A stretch of DNA of 64,000 bases from Crocinitomicaceae bacterium (GTDB lineage: Bacteria; Bacteroidota; Bacteroidia; Flavobacteriales_D; Crocinitomicaceae), in the NCBI GenBank assembly GCA_022447585.1, contig JAKVAR010000009.1, positions 679,133-743,132 of the forward strand. Direction: 5' to 3'. Below the pieces are notes generated by a model, which was given only the letters and a program-made list of their open reading frames with translations, did no database searches and was not told the origin of the DNA. The translations under genes were made by a program, and so were the position numbers. This document shows, piece by piece, positions 34,975 to 43,853 of this stretch. Position 1 is the first letter of the stretch. Every line of letters begins with the position of its first letter.

Positions 34975-36900
34975 ATGAAAAACTTGAAAACCAAAGTACC
35001 TGTTCATGTGCGTATCCTAATGCAACGGCTAGGAATAACTCTGCTTCTACTTTATATCACAAGAATTATTTTTCTCGCTTTTAACTCAAGTAGCTTTCAT
35101 GAATTAAACATTTGGGACTTTGTAGTATCTATTTGGTTTGACATGATCACAATTGGATTATTTTTCATTCCAATGTATACTTTATTTTTATTACCCATAC
35201 CTGTTCGAGGGTACAAATTACATCGTTTTTTTTTCAAGCTATTTTGGCATATCATAAACGCGTTACTGATTGCTCTAAATCTACTTGACGTTGAATACTT
35301 CAAGTACACGAGTAAAAGGTCAACATTCGACCTGTTTTCTATGCTTAGCACGGGGAGTGATCTAAAACAGCTTCTAACCACATTTATCAAAGATTTTTGG
35401 TTCCTAATCCTTATATTTATAATTCTAACCTTTTTTGCTGAGTGGCTATATAGAAAAACTCAAATACAACTTGAAACTTTCAAAACAAAGTCACAGCACT
35501 TTTATAAAAAAAACATAATTTGGCTGATCGCATTTCTTCCAATACTAATTATAATCGGACGAGGAGGGTTTGCTTTGAAACCGACTGGAATCATAGAGGC
35601 ATCCAACTACTGTAAACCTGAAAATACACCATTTGTTTTAACAACGGCATTCACCATGATTAAAACAATAGATCAAGGCGGGCTTGAAAAACAAGAATTC
35701 TTTACTGAGTCAGAATTAACTTCAGCATTCAACCCTATTAAAACATCTAAAGCGTTGAACATTTTACCAGAAGGTACAAATGTCATGATAATTATGCTCG
35801 AAAGTTTTGGTATTGAATTCATTGGAACATATAACAATGGAAAAGGATACACACCATTTCTTGACTCCTTAATTGATCAGTCATTATCATTTAATTACGC
35901 ATTTGCTAATGGTAAAAAATCAATCGAAGCAGTTCCAGCAGTATTAGCTTCGATGCCTACACTTATGGAAAATCCTTACATATCTTCTCCATACGGAAAT
36001 AATAAAATAAATACCTTACCAAACATTTTGCAAAAACATGGTTATTCATCGGCCTTCTTCCATGGAGCAACAAATGGATCAATGCGATTTGACGGATTTT
36101 CAAAAATTTGTGGTTTCGATAACTATTATGGTAGATATGAATACAATAATGACGAGCATTTCGACAAAACCTGGGGCATATTAGACGAATACTTCAACCC
36201 TTGGACCGCATCAAAATTAACAGAATTGAAGGAGCCATTCTTTGGCTTTTTATTCACGCTATCATCCCATCACCCGTATTTTATACCTGAACACATGAAG
36301 GATAAAGTAAAAAAAGGTCCGCAAAAAATATGTGCTTCAATCAATTACGGAGATTATGCTTTAAGTGAATTTTTCAGAGAAGCGAAAAATCAACCATGGT
36401 ACGACAACACTTTATTCGTTGTGCTTGCCGACCATACTCCAGCATCAATCACACCGGAATTCAAGAGAAGAACTCACTTGTATCGCATCCCTATTTTATT
36501 CTATGATCCTAGTGGGAGGATAAAACCTGAGAGAAGTAATAAAATCATTCAACAACTAGATCTTTTACCTACAATATTAGACCTTTTAAATATTGAAATA
36601 AAGTATTACGCATTTGGGAACTCTCACTATCAAACACCTATACCAGAAGCACTTGCATATCTAAGCGGCAGCTATTACTATTATCAAAACAATAAAATGA
36701 CCACCTTCACAGATAAAAAGGCACGAAATTTGCATGATTTTACTGTTCAGGGCGTTGCTCCGATAGACTCAATTTCTCATTATTCAGATGAAGTTGAGCA
36801 GGTAGAACGAAGGATTAAATCCATCATTCAAACCTATAGTCGAGACCTAATCCTGAATCAAACGACAGTAGATGAAAAAGAAGATACGCTTTATAATTAA
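34975..36900 (+). CDS. LTA synthase family protein (membrane phosphoglycerol/phosphoethanolamine transferase type)
   Basis: A 641-residue protein. Five predicted membrane helices in the first ~200 residues are followed by a large extracytoplasmic sulfatase/alkaline-phosphatase fold (about 250-560). MIIMLESFG begins the metal site, NGKKSIEAVPAVLAS carries the presumed nucleophilic Ser, and VVLADHTPAS carries the Asp-His metal ligands. LtaS-type enzymes move glycerol-phosphate from phosphatidylglycerol and release diacylglycerol. In a Gram-negative this would decorate a glycan or a membrane-derived oligosaccharide; the acceptor is unknown. The 3' end overlaps a diacylglycerol-kinase-family gene by 29 bases. 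Confidence 0.87.
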   Translation: MKNLKTKVPVHVRILMQRLGITLLLLYITRIIFLAFNSSSFHELNIWDFVVSIWFDMITIGLFFIPMYTLFLLPIPVRGYKLHRFFFKLFWHIINALLIALNLLDVEYFKYTSKRSTFDLFSMLSTGSDLKQLLTTFIKDFWFLILIFIILTFFAEWLYRKTQIQLETFKTKSQHFYKKNIIWLIAFLPILIIIGRGGFALKPTGIIEASNYCKPENTPFVLTTAFTMIKTIDQGGLEKQEFFTESELTSAFNPIKTSKALNILPEGTNVMIIMLESFGIEFIGTYNNGKGYTPFLDSLIDQSLSFNYAFANGKKSIEAVPAVLASMPTLMENPYISSPYGNNKINTLPNILQKHGYSSAFFHGATNGSMRFDGFSKICGFDNYYGRYEYNNDEHFDKTWGILDEYFNPWTASKLTELKEPFFGFLFTLSSHHPYFIPEHMKDKVKKGPQKICASINYGDYALSEFFREAKNQPWYDNTLFVVLADHTPASITPEFKRRTHLYRIPILFYDPSGRIKPERSNKIIQQLDLLPTILDLLNIEIKYYAFGNSHYQTPIPEALAYLSGSYYYYQNNKMTTFTDKKARNLHDFTVQGVAPIDSISHYSDEVEQVERRIKSIIQTYSRDLILNQTTVDEKEDTLYN

Positions 36901-37744
36901 CCCAATTTCTGGAGTAGGAAGTAAAGGTGACATTCCGAATTTGATTAGAGAACATTTAGATCAATCCATTTTTGAATATGATATTGCATACACAGAATAC
37001 CGAAAACACGCAAAAAAAATAGCAAAAGAATCTGCTGATCAAAAATATGATGTGGTATGCGCTGTTGGCGGTGACGGCTCTGTCCATGAGGTTGGAACTG
37101 CTTTAATTGGATCCGAAACTAAATTAGCTATTCTGCCAGCTGGATCAGGAAATGGACTTGCCCGTCACTTAAATATCCCATTGAATTTGAAAGACGCTAT
37201 CCTGTGTATAAACAAAGATCAAGCTATTAAAATGGACACTGTTTTAGTGAACGACAAATCATTTCTTGGTATAGGTGGGTATGGCTTTGACGCAGTAATT
37301 GCGAAAAAATTCGATACGCACCACAAAAGAGGTCTGCGTGGATACATTTATTTGATTATTCGAGAGTTTTTTAAATACAACCCAATAAATGTTTCAATTG
37401 ATTTAGATGGAAAAGTTAAATCCTTACCTGTAGTGCTTTGTACTGTAGCAAATGCATCACAATTTGGCAACGGTTTTACTGTATCTCCTAAATCTGATGT
37501 AACAGATGGAAAACTAGAACTATGTCTTCTAAAGCCATTTTCCATTTGGTCCGCCCCATATATCGCGTACCGTTTCTTCCGAAAAAGTGGAGACAAAAGT
37601 CGTTTCGCTGAAATTATCCCTTTTAAAAAAGCCAAAATTCGCCTATCAAAGAAAATAGCGCATTACGATGGAGAGCCATTTGATGTAAAAGATGAATTAA
37701 ACATTAGTGTTGTGCCGAAAAGTCTTAATATCTTAGTGGGCTAA
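36872..37744 (+). CDS. YegS/Rv2252/BmrU-family lipid kinase (diacylglycerol kinase family)
   Basis: A 290-residue DAGK catalytic-domain protein. KIRFIINPISGVGSKGD, the nucleotide-binding GGDGSVHEVG (about 70-79), LPAGSGNGLARHL and GIGGYGFDAVIA match the family. It phosphorylates a lipid such as diacylglycerol at the membrane. Its start lies inside the LTA-synthase-like gene (29-base overlap), so the two are co-translated. A likely job is recycling diacylglycerol released by that synthase to phosphatidic acid, which is inferred from family chemistry and gene order. Confidence 0.88.
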   Translation: MKKKIRFIINPISGVGSKGDIPNLIREHLDQSIFEYDIAYTEYRKHAKKIAKESADQKYDVVCAVGGDGSVHEVGTALIGSETKLAILPAGSGNGLARHLNIPLNLKDAILCINKDQAIKMDTVLVNDKSFLGIGGYGFDAVIAKKFDTHHKRGLRGYIYLIIREFFKYNPINVSIDLDGKVKSLPVVLCTVANASQFGNGFTVSPKSDVTDGKLELCLLKPFSIWSAPYIAYRFFRKSGDKSRFAEIIPFKKAKIRLSKKIAHYDGEPFDVKDELNISVVPKSLNILVG

Positions 37745-37754
37745 AGAAAAAACA

Positions 37755-38213
37755 ATGACCTACATTTCTGCAGACCTAAATACAATTAGAGATCATTTAA
37801 AAAAAATTGATAGCAAAAGCACTCCACTCTGGGGCATTATGTCACCACAGCGTATGATAGAACATTTAACCGATGCTATTAACCTATCACGCGGAAAACA
37901 TGATTTTAAACTTGAACTAAAAGAAGAACACGTTCCAAAAGCTCAAGCCTTTTTAATATCTGACCATCCACTCCCGAAGAATTTTAAAGCAACATTTGCA
38001 CCTGAGAATGCTTTAATTAGAAATAATAACATTACTGAAGCAATCTTGGAGTTTGAAAAATCATGGAAACGTTTTATTGCTGACTACACAGCAAATCCCG
38101 AAAAGAAATCCTTACACCCAAACTTTGGAGCATTGGACTTCGAACTATGGAAGCGTTTACATTCAAAACACGTTACACATCATTTAGCTCAATTCGGAAT
38201 TCAATGCCAGTAG
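37755..38213 (+). CDS. DUF1569 family (DinB-like) protein
   Basis: A 152-residue protein. The helix motif SPQRMIEHLTDAI near residue 35 and HSKHVTHHLAQFG at the C-terminus provide the histidines of the DinB/DUF1569 four-helix-bundle metal site. The family is of uncertain function; related DinB-fold enzymes are thiol-dependent transferases. It lies ten bases after the lipid kinase gene in the same operon. Its stop codon region overlaps the start of a small membrane protein. Confidence 0.78.
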   Translation: MTYISADLNTIRDHLKKIDSKSTPLWGIMSPQRMIEHLTDAINLSRGKHDFKLELKEEHVPKAQAFLISDHPLPKNFKATFAPENALIRNNNITEAILEFEKSWKRFIADYTANPEKKSLHPNFGALDFELWKRLHSKHVTHHLAQFGIQCQ

Positions 38214-38365
38214 TGTTTTTATACCCAATTATCCCAGCAATTTTTTTAGGAACAATTAGCTGGCTTTACTGGAAAAGACAAGGTTATACGTCAAAAGTAC
38301 AGTTGGTAATGGGAATACTTTTGTTCTATGTAGGATTTTACTTGCTCTTCACAAAATTTTTGTGA
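38204..38365 (+). CDS. Small two-helix membrane protein
   Basis: A 53-residue protein, MPVVFLYPIIPAIFLGTISW followed by a basic loop (YWKRQGYTSKVQ) and a second helix ending LLFTKFL. The ATG overlaps the last codons of the DUF1569 gene in another frame, a typical coupling arrangement. An in-frame ATG further upstream lies deep in that gene and is less likely. Support comes only from the hydropathy pattern and the position, and I do not recognise a family. Confidence 0.5.
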   Translation: MPVVFLYPIIPAIFLGTISWLYWKRQGYTSKVQLVMGILLFYVGFYLLFTKFL

Positions 38366-38376
38366 GTTGGAATCGT

Positions 38377-38384
38377 TAAATTTG
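38377..38384 (+). promoter_or_regulatory. -7 promoter element of the EI24/mutA/mutB operon
   Basis: TAAATTTG matches TAnnTTTG, with seven bases before the ATG at 38392. The -33 box is not at the usual distance. Confidence 0.4.
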
Positions 38385-38391
38385 TGAGAAT

Positions 38392-39162
38392 ATGAAGTCC
38401 ATCAATTATCACATCAAAGCGATTACTTTAACCTTTGAAGAATTGTTCAAAGGAAATTTTCTTTTGTTTTTCATTCCTGGTGCTGTTCTAACTGTCATCT
38501 ATTATTGGCTTACAGCTCAGGCATCTGCCTTAACAGAAGCTGCAACTCTAGCAAGTGACTACTCTTGGTTTGATTCAATTCTAGGTTATGTTAACTCAGC
38601 AGTACAAGGAGCCTTCTCTATATTTGGATGGATAACAGAACAATTATACATCTTCCTAGTATTAACTGCATTATCTCCATTCAACACCTATCTCGGTGAA
38701 AAGTTAGATTCAAAATATACAGGAGAAAAATTTGAAGGTGGGCTTATTCGTTTCTTTAATGATATTATTCGAATGCTATTTGTTGTAATTATAGCTCTTG
38801 TTCTCGAATTTGGATTTATGGCAATTTACTGGATGATATCCTGGCTCATCGGATTCGAGATTCTCGATCAAGTGGTTTACTTCTGTATTGCTGCATTCTT
38901 CTTTGGTTTCTCATTTTACGATTTTGCATTAGAGAGATACCAAGCGGGGGTTTTCAGTAGCCTCGGTTTTGCCTTTAATAAGCCATTAACGATGATTTTA
39001 ACAGGAGCTGTATTTTTAGCGATATACAATATTCCAATTATTGGCATACCGGCCGCCCCGGTCATTACATTAATGGTCTCAACACTTGTCTACCTGCACA
39101 CTACGAAAAAATTTAATTCTACTAAAAATATCAACGAACAGAAAGCGATAGAAAATGAGTGA
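38392..39162 (+). CDS. EI24 domain-containing (CysZ-like) membrane protein
   Basis: A 256-residue protein with four to six hydrophobic segments and the EI24/CysZ-family layout: an amphipathic N-terminus (KSINYHIKAITLTFEELFKG), a first helix, then FLVLTALSPFNTYLGEKLD, a duplicated helical core, and a second re-entrant helical pair ending in a short polar tail. CysZ in Gamma-proteobacteria imports sulfate; Bacteroidota members have no assigned substrate. It overlaps the small mutase subunit gene by eight bases, which links their translation. Confidence 0.83.
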   Translation: MKSINYHIKAITLTFEELFKGNFLLFFIPGAVLTVIYYWLTAQASALTEAATLASDYSWFDSILGYVNSAVQGAFSIFGWITEQLYIFLVLTALSPFNTYLGEKLDSKYTGEKFEGGLIRFFNDIIRMLFVVIIALVLEFGFMAIYWMISWLIGFEILDQVVYFCIAAFFFGFSFYDFALERYQAGVFSSLGFAFNKPLTMILTGAVFLAIYNIPIIGIPAAPVITLMVSTLVYLHTTKKFNSTKNINEQKAIENE

Positions 39163-40492
39163 TTTTTTCAAGGAGTTCAATAAAATTTCTAAGTTAGATT
39201 GGGAAAATAAAATCATAACTGACCTAAAAGGAAAAGATCCTTCAATCATTGCTATAAACAATGAAATTGAAGAATTAAACCTTTCGAGCTATTACCATGC
39301 AGAAGACGTCACACGTAAAGAGACGCCTGGAAACTTTCCATATACGCGTGGAATGAACAAAGCTGATAATTCGTGGCAGAACGGAGCGTTTATCATCATT
39401 AAAGATGAAAAAGAGGCCAATAAAAAATCTCTTAAAGCTTTAAACTCCGGAGCTGATCTTTTAGTCTTCAAAACAACAAAAGCAAATACAAATTGGAAAG
39501 ATGTAATTTCAGGTATTCAATTCGAGTATATCCATGCACAATTCGTTATTGATTCTAAATCCGACTTCGACTCTATATATACTTTAATGGATTCTGATTC
39601 GAATCAAGTCCAATACAACCTAGATATTGTTAAAAGCAACACTAAGGAGAATTTCAATTCAATAGCAGAGAACTTTAAATCTAACCAACAAGCATTTTGC
39701 AGTGTTAATGGATTTAAACTTCAGAATATTGGAGCTAATACCTCGCAAGAAATTGCATTTTGCTTAAACATCGGTCATAACTATTTAGTTCGATTAATGT
39801 CGATTGGTTTTACAATTGATGAAGCTGCTAAATGCGTTTCTTTTAAATTAGGAGTGGGATCAAACTTCTTCTTCGAGACCTCTAAATTCAGAGCGTTAAA
39901 ACAACTTTGGTCTAAAGTAATAAATGCTTATAACCCACAAAATGGTTGCTCCCACAACGCAAACATTACAGCTGTTGTTGGTCATTTAAATAAATCATTA
40001 AAAGACCCATATACGAACGTGCTTCGTCAAACAACTGAGGCAATGTCGGCAATTAATGGAGGTGCAGAAGCGCTTGTTGTAAAACCCTATGATATTTATT
40101 CAAATTGCGGACCAACTGAGCTTGCAGAAAGAATGGCACTTAACATTTCTTCAATACTAAAGGAGGAATCATACTTAAATGCTGTTATAGATCCACTCGG
40201 CGGAAGTTACTCAATAGAATCAGCAACTGAAGCAATCGCAAGAAATGCGTGGAAAATTTTTCAAAAACTAGAATTGGCAGACGATGGTATTCAATCAGAT
40301 TGGTTCTTGAATTCGATTAAAGAAAAAGCTGCATTGCGAATTAAAAATATTAAAGACAGTTCATCAATTCTTATCGGAATCAATAAGTTTGAAAACCCCG
40401 AAAAAATTGATGACAAATGGGATTATAGTCAAGACTATTTGGGCTTACCTGCAATTATACTTGAAAACGCTTTAACTTCTGAAACGTTATGA
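39155..40492 (+). CDS. mutA: Methylmalonyl-CoA mutase small subunit
   Basis: A 445-residue TIM-barrel protein related to the large subunit but without the cobalamin-binding domain, as expected for the non-catalytic subunit. Typical segments are [11 protein letters not shown], the segment around [20 protein letters not shown], and [11 protein letters not shown]. It pairs with the large subunit to convert methylmalonyl-CoA and succinyl-CoA. It overlaps the EI24 gene by eight bases and the large-subunit gene by four (ATGA). Confidence 0.93.
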   Translation: MSDFFKEFNKISKLDWENKIITDLKGKDPSIIAINNEIEELNLSSYYHAEDVTRKETPGNFPYTRGMNKADNSWQNGAFIIIKDEKEANKKSLKALNSGADLLVFKTTKANTNWKDVISGIQFEYIHAQFVIDSKSDFDSIYTLMDSDSNQVQYNLDIVKSNTKENFNSIAENFKSNQQAFCSVNGFKLQNIGANTSQEIAFCLNIGHNYLVRLMSIGFTIDEAAKCVSFKLGVGSNFFFETSKFRALKQLWSKVINAYNPQNGCSHNANITAVVGHLNKSLKDPYTNVLRQTTEAMSAINGGAEALVVKPYDIYSNCGPTELAERMALNISSILKEESYLNAVIDPLGGSYSIESATEAIARNAWKIFQKLELADDGIQSDWFLNSIKEKAALRIKNIKDSSSILIGINKFENPEKIDDKWDYSQDYLGLPAIILENALTSETL

Positions 40493-42621
40493 AAAAAGTA
40501 GATTTTAACTCAATCCCGTACGATTCAGAAATCGTAAACAAGAAACAAAAGCGTTCGGCTGTTATGACAACAGCAGACAATATTGAACTTAAGAACTTTT
40601 ACACTTCAGATAGTATTAAGGATACAGAGCATATTGGGTTCGTTTCGGGAATTGCTCCAAACTTAAGGGGACCATATAGTTCAATGTATACAATTAGGCC
40701 TTGGACTATTCGTCAATACGCCGGTTTTTCTACAGCCGAAGAATCTAATGCGTTTTACAGAAGAAATTTAGCCGCAGGACAGAAGGGGCTTTCTGTTGCC
40801 TTTGACTTAGCTACTCACCGCGGATATGATTCAGACCACCCAAGAGTAGTTGGTGACGTTGGTAAAGCTGGTGTTGCTATTGATTCGATTATGGACATGA
40901 AAGTTCTATTCGATCAAATTCCATTGGACAAAATGTCTGTTTCAATGACCATGAACGGTGCTGTTTTACCAATCATGGCCTTTTACATTGTTGCTGCGGA
41001 AGAGCAAGGAGTAGCTCAAAAAGATTTAGCTGGGACAATTCAAAATGATATTCTTAAGGAATTCATGGTTAGGAATACTTACATCTACCCTCCACTTCCA
41101 TCTATGAGAATTATCTCAGATATTTTCGAGTACACATCTAAAAACATGCCTCGTTTTAACTCAATTTCTATCTCTGGTTACCATATGCAAGAAGCAGGAG
41201 CTACTGCGGCAATTGAATTGGCATATACACTTGCAGATGGTTTAGAATACTTGAGGGCAGGAATTAAAGCAGGAATGAATGTGGATGACTTTGCTCCTAG
41301 ACTAAGTTTCTTTTGGGCAATTGGAATGAATCATTATACTGAGGTCGCTAAAATGAGAGCCGGAAGAATCTTATGGGCTAAATTGGTGAATCAATTCAAA
41401 CCAGAGAATCAAAAATCTTTAGCTCTTAGAACGCACTGTCAAACGTCAGGATGGAGTTTAACTGAGCAAGATCCATTTAACAATATTGCTAGAACATGCA
41501 TTGAAGCAATGGCTGCCGCACTTGGAGGAACACAATCATTACACACGAATGCACTAGACGAAGCAATTGCACTTCCTACAGATTTCTCAGCAAGAATTGC
41601 TCGTAACACTCAAATATACCTGCAAGCTGAAACAGGAATAACACAACATGTAGACCCTCTTGGTGGAAGTTATTTTGTTGAAAAACTTACAGAAGATCTA
41701 GTTCAACAAGCCTGGAAATTAATTGAAGAAGTTGAAGAGCTTGGTGGAATGGCAAAAGCTATAGAAACGGGTCTGCCAAAAATGAGAATTGAAGAAGCTG
41801 CTGCTCGCAAGCAAGCGCGGATAGATTCAAATAAAGACATTATAGTTGGTGTTAACCGATATGAAGTAGAGAATGATGATCAAATAGATATTCTAGAAGT
41901 TGATAATACCAAAGTTCGCGATTCGCAAATTAATCGTCTTAATGAGTTAAAATCTGCTAGAGACGAAACAAAAGTTCAGTCATTATTGAGTGAATTGACT
42001 GAAGCCGCCAACAACGAAAATGGAAATTTATTAGAAATAGCGGTTAGATGTGCTAGAGAAAGAGCTTCTCTCGGAGAAATTTCTTCAGCACTTGAAAGTT
42101 CATTTGGCAGATATCAAGCAACTATTAGATCTATTAACGGAGTATATTCAGCAGAATCCATGGGAGACACAGATTTCAATACAGCTCAAGAATTAGCAGA
42201 TAAATTTAGTGACTTAGAAGGTCGTCGTCCTAGAATTATGATTGCTAAAATGGGCCAAGATGGACATGACAGAGGAGCAAAAGTAATTGCCACATCATTC
42301 GCTGATATAGGATTTGATGTAGATATAGGTCCATTGTTCCAAACGCCAGAAGAAGCTGCAAAACAAGCTGTAGAAAATGATGTTCACGTTTTAGGAGTGT
42401 CTTCACTTGCTGCTGGTCACAAGACCTTAGTCCCAAAAGTTATTGCAGAACTTGAAAAACTTGGTCGAGGTGATATTATGGTTATTGCCGGTGGAGTTAT
42501 CCCCCAGCAAGATTATGACTTTTTATACGAAGCTGGAGTTTTTGGTGTTTTTGGACCAGGAACTAAAATTTCTAAAGCAGCTCAAGAGATTCTTACTTTG
42601 TTAATCAAAAGCTTCGATTAA
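40489..42621 (+). CDS. mutB: Methylmalonyl-CoA mutase large subunit
   Basis: A 710-residue catalytic subunit. The TIM barrel (about 40-510) has the substrate segment [20 protein letters not shown] and the mutase signature with [12 protein letters not shown]. The C-terminal B12 domain (about 575-705) has the base-off cobalamin motif DGHDRGAKV, followed by GVSSLAAGH and AGGVIP. It isomerises methylmalonyl-CoA to succinyl-CoA using adenosylcobalamin, in propionate or branched-chain/odd-chain catabolism or synthesis. Its chaperone (MeaB/ArgK) is not in the window. Start overlaps mutA by four bases. Confidence 0.96.
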   Translation: MKKVDFNSIPYDSEIVNKKQKRSAVMTTADNIELKNFYTSDSIKDTEHIGFVSGIAPNLRGPYSSMYTIRPWTIRQYAGFSTAEESNAFYRRNLAAGQKGLSVAFDLATHRGYDSDHPRVVGDVGKAGVAIDSIMDMKVLFDQIPLDKMSVSMTMNGAVLPIMAFYIVAAEEQGVAQKDLAGTIQNDILKEFMVRNTYIYPPLPSMRIISDIFEYTSKNMPRFNSISISGYHMQEAGATAAIELAYTLADGLEYLRAGIKAGMNVDDFAPRLSFFWAIGMNHYTEVAKMRAGRILWAKLVNQFKPENQKSLALRTHCQTSGWSLTEQDPFNNIARTCIEAMAAALGGTQSLHTNALDEAIALPTDFSARIARNTQIYLQAETGITQHVDPLGGSYFVEKLTEDLVQQAWKLIEEVEELGGMAKAIETGLPKMRIEEAAARKQARIDSNKDIIVGVNRYEVENDDQIDILEVDNTKVRDSQINRLNELKSARDETKVQSLLSELTEAANNENGNLLEIAVRCARERASLGEISSALESSFGRYQATIRSINGVYSAESMGDTDFNTAQELADKFSDLEGRRPRIMIAKMGQDGHDRGAKVIATSFADIGFDVDIGPLFQTPEEAAKQAVENDVHVLGVSSLAAGHKTLVPKVIAELEKLGRGDIMVIAGGVIPQQDYDFLYEAGVFGVFGPGTKISKAAQEILTLLIKSFD

Positions 42622-42662
42622 ACGTAAGTAAAAAAAAATAATAACTTTGAGTTAAATATTTG

Positions 42663-42672
42663 TTTCGGCACA
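42663..42672 (+). promoter_or_regulatory. TTTCGGCACA motif upstream of the secreted protein gene
   Basis: TTTCGGCACA followed by ATATTTGA resembles a sigma-54 site (GG-N10-GA rather than GG-N10-GC), 31 bases before the ATG at 42703. A -7-like TAACTTTG also lies upstream near 42640. Confidence 0.3.
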
Positions 42673-42702
42673 ATATTTGAATTTCAACGGAAAACAAACA
42701 AG

Positions 42703-43437
42703 ATGAAAAATATACTAACGCTATTATCCTTTATGTATTTATCGACATTAGTATTTGGACAAGCTCCGAACTATGACGATTTAAAAATCTTATATGCTGA
42801 TGCCAATTATGAGAAGTTAGCTAAAGTTGCTGTAGGCTATACTGAAAAGGACAAAACTAAAAAACACGTTCCTCCATACATTTGGTTAGCGAAAGGTTTG
42901 CATAAAATTTCAATGTCTGGTAATCCTGATCCAAAATTTAAAAATGCGTTTAAAGATGCGATTAAGTATTTGGGTAAAGGGATGAAAATTGACTTAAAAT
43001 ATAACGACGGTGCAACTCTTGAAGAACATCGCGAATTCATTGATAAATTTCAATTAAACTTGTTTGAGGTAATTGATAATGAAATGTCATCTGGAAATGT
43101 TAAACGTGCATACAGTTGGGCCATAAAATATCAAAAAATCACAACGAATCTTGTTGGTGTAAAGTTCATCATGGGAGCCTGTAAATTTGAAGACGCCGAT
43201 AAACCAACAGCCAGAACACTTTGGCAAGAAGGGAACAAAATGATGGATGAAATAACGTCTATTGAAGGATTTAGCGAAGCCGATCGTAAAATGCTTAAAA
43301 ACGGTATCTTAGCTTCTGCAAAATCAATGATTAAAGGAAGACAAAACGATAAAGCAAGAGCCCTTTTAAACAAGGCAGCTCAATGGTTTGAAGAAGATGA
43401 AGATTGGCAACAGCGTTACGACGAGGCTGTTAATTAA
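42703..43437 (+). CDS. Secreted hypothetical protein, helical-repeat-like
   Basis: A 244-residue protein. MKNILTLLSFMYLSTLVFGQ is a signal peptide with likely cleavage before APNYDD. The mature part is helical and charged (KILYADANYEKLAKVAVGYTE, ARTLWQEGNKMMDEI, ARALLNKAAQWFEED) in a pattern like tetratricopeptide helices, but no clean TPR signature is visible. It probably acts in the periplasm as a binding or scaffold protein, which is inference. It has its own terminator and stands after mutB. Confidence 0.65.
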   Translation: MKNILTLLSFMYLSTLVFGQAPNYDDLKILYADANYEKLAKVAVGYTEKDKTKKHVPPYIWLAKGLHKISMSGNPDPKFKNAFKDAIKYLGKGMKIDLKYNDGATLEEHREFIDKFQLNLFEVIDNEMSSGNVKRAYSWAIKYQKITTNLVGVKFIMGACKFEDADKPTARTLWQEGNKMMDEITSIEGFSEADRKMLKNGILASAKSMIKGRQNDKARALLNKAAQWFEEDEDWQQRYDEAVN

Positions 43438-43457
43438 TTTGGATTAAATATGATATT

Positions 43458-43485
43458 AAAAAGCACCTTGAGGTGCTTTTTTTTT
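43458..43485 (+). terminator. Rho-independent terminator of the secreted protein gene
   Basis: A ten-base stem AAAAAGCACC/GGTGCTTTTT (43458-43467 and 43472-43481), loop TTGA, followed by T to 43485. Confidence 0.88.
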
Positions 43486-43555
43486 GAGCATGCTTTTCAA
43501 CAAAAGCACTTGAATAACAAAAATCTACTTCACTTTTATAAAAGCACAAACACGT

Positions 43556-43563
43556 TAACTTTG
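43556..43563 (+). promoter_or_regulatory. -7 promoter element of the ftsB-like gene, five bases before the ATG
   Basis: TAACTTTG, then GAACA, then ATG at 43569: the same distance as at the LTA-synthase-like gene. A TTTT (43534-43537) lies 18 bases upstream of the -7 box. Confidence 0.5.
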
Positions 43564-43568
43564 GAACA

Positions 43569-43853
43569 ATGAAGAAATACCTTCCATATCTAAAAAACAA
43601 ATTCATCCTTGCAAGTTCAATATTCTTGGTTTACACGCTCTTTTTAGATGAAAACGACATCTTTACGATATTTTCTCAAAATAGTAAACTAAGTAAATTA
43701 GAAGCCAAAAAAGCGGACGTTAACGCGAAGCTCATCGAAACACGTAAAACATTAGGGCAATTGAAGTATCCTTCGGAAGTTGAGCGCTATGCAAGAGAAA
43801 AAAAATTCTTTAAGAAAGATAATGAGGACGTCTTTGTGATTTTCTACGAGTAA
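43569..43853 (+). CDS. ftsB: Septum formation initiator family protein (FtsB/DivIC-like)
   Basis: A 94-residue bitopic protein: a short basic N-terminus (MKKYLPYLKNK), one membrane helix (about 11-27), a coiled coil (LSKLEAKKADVNAKLIETRK), and the conserved region YPSEVERYAREKKFFKKDNEDVFV. This is the plan of FtsB/DivIC, which binds FtsL/FtsQ in the divisome. It is convergent with the SpoIID gene, with no gap between the stops. It is named by family layout. Confidence 0.88.
   Translation: MKKYLPYLKNKFILASSIFLVYTLFLDENDIFTIFSQNSKLSKLEAKKADVNAKLIETRKTLGQLKYPSEVERYAREKKFFKKDNEDVFVIFYE

Noticed and set aside
37348-37635. Antisense frame inside the lipid kinase gene
   Set aside because: Its composition follows from the codon use of the kinase gene, and no independent signal supports it.
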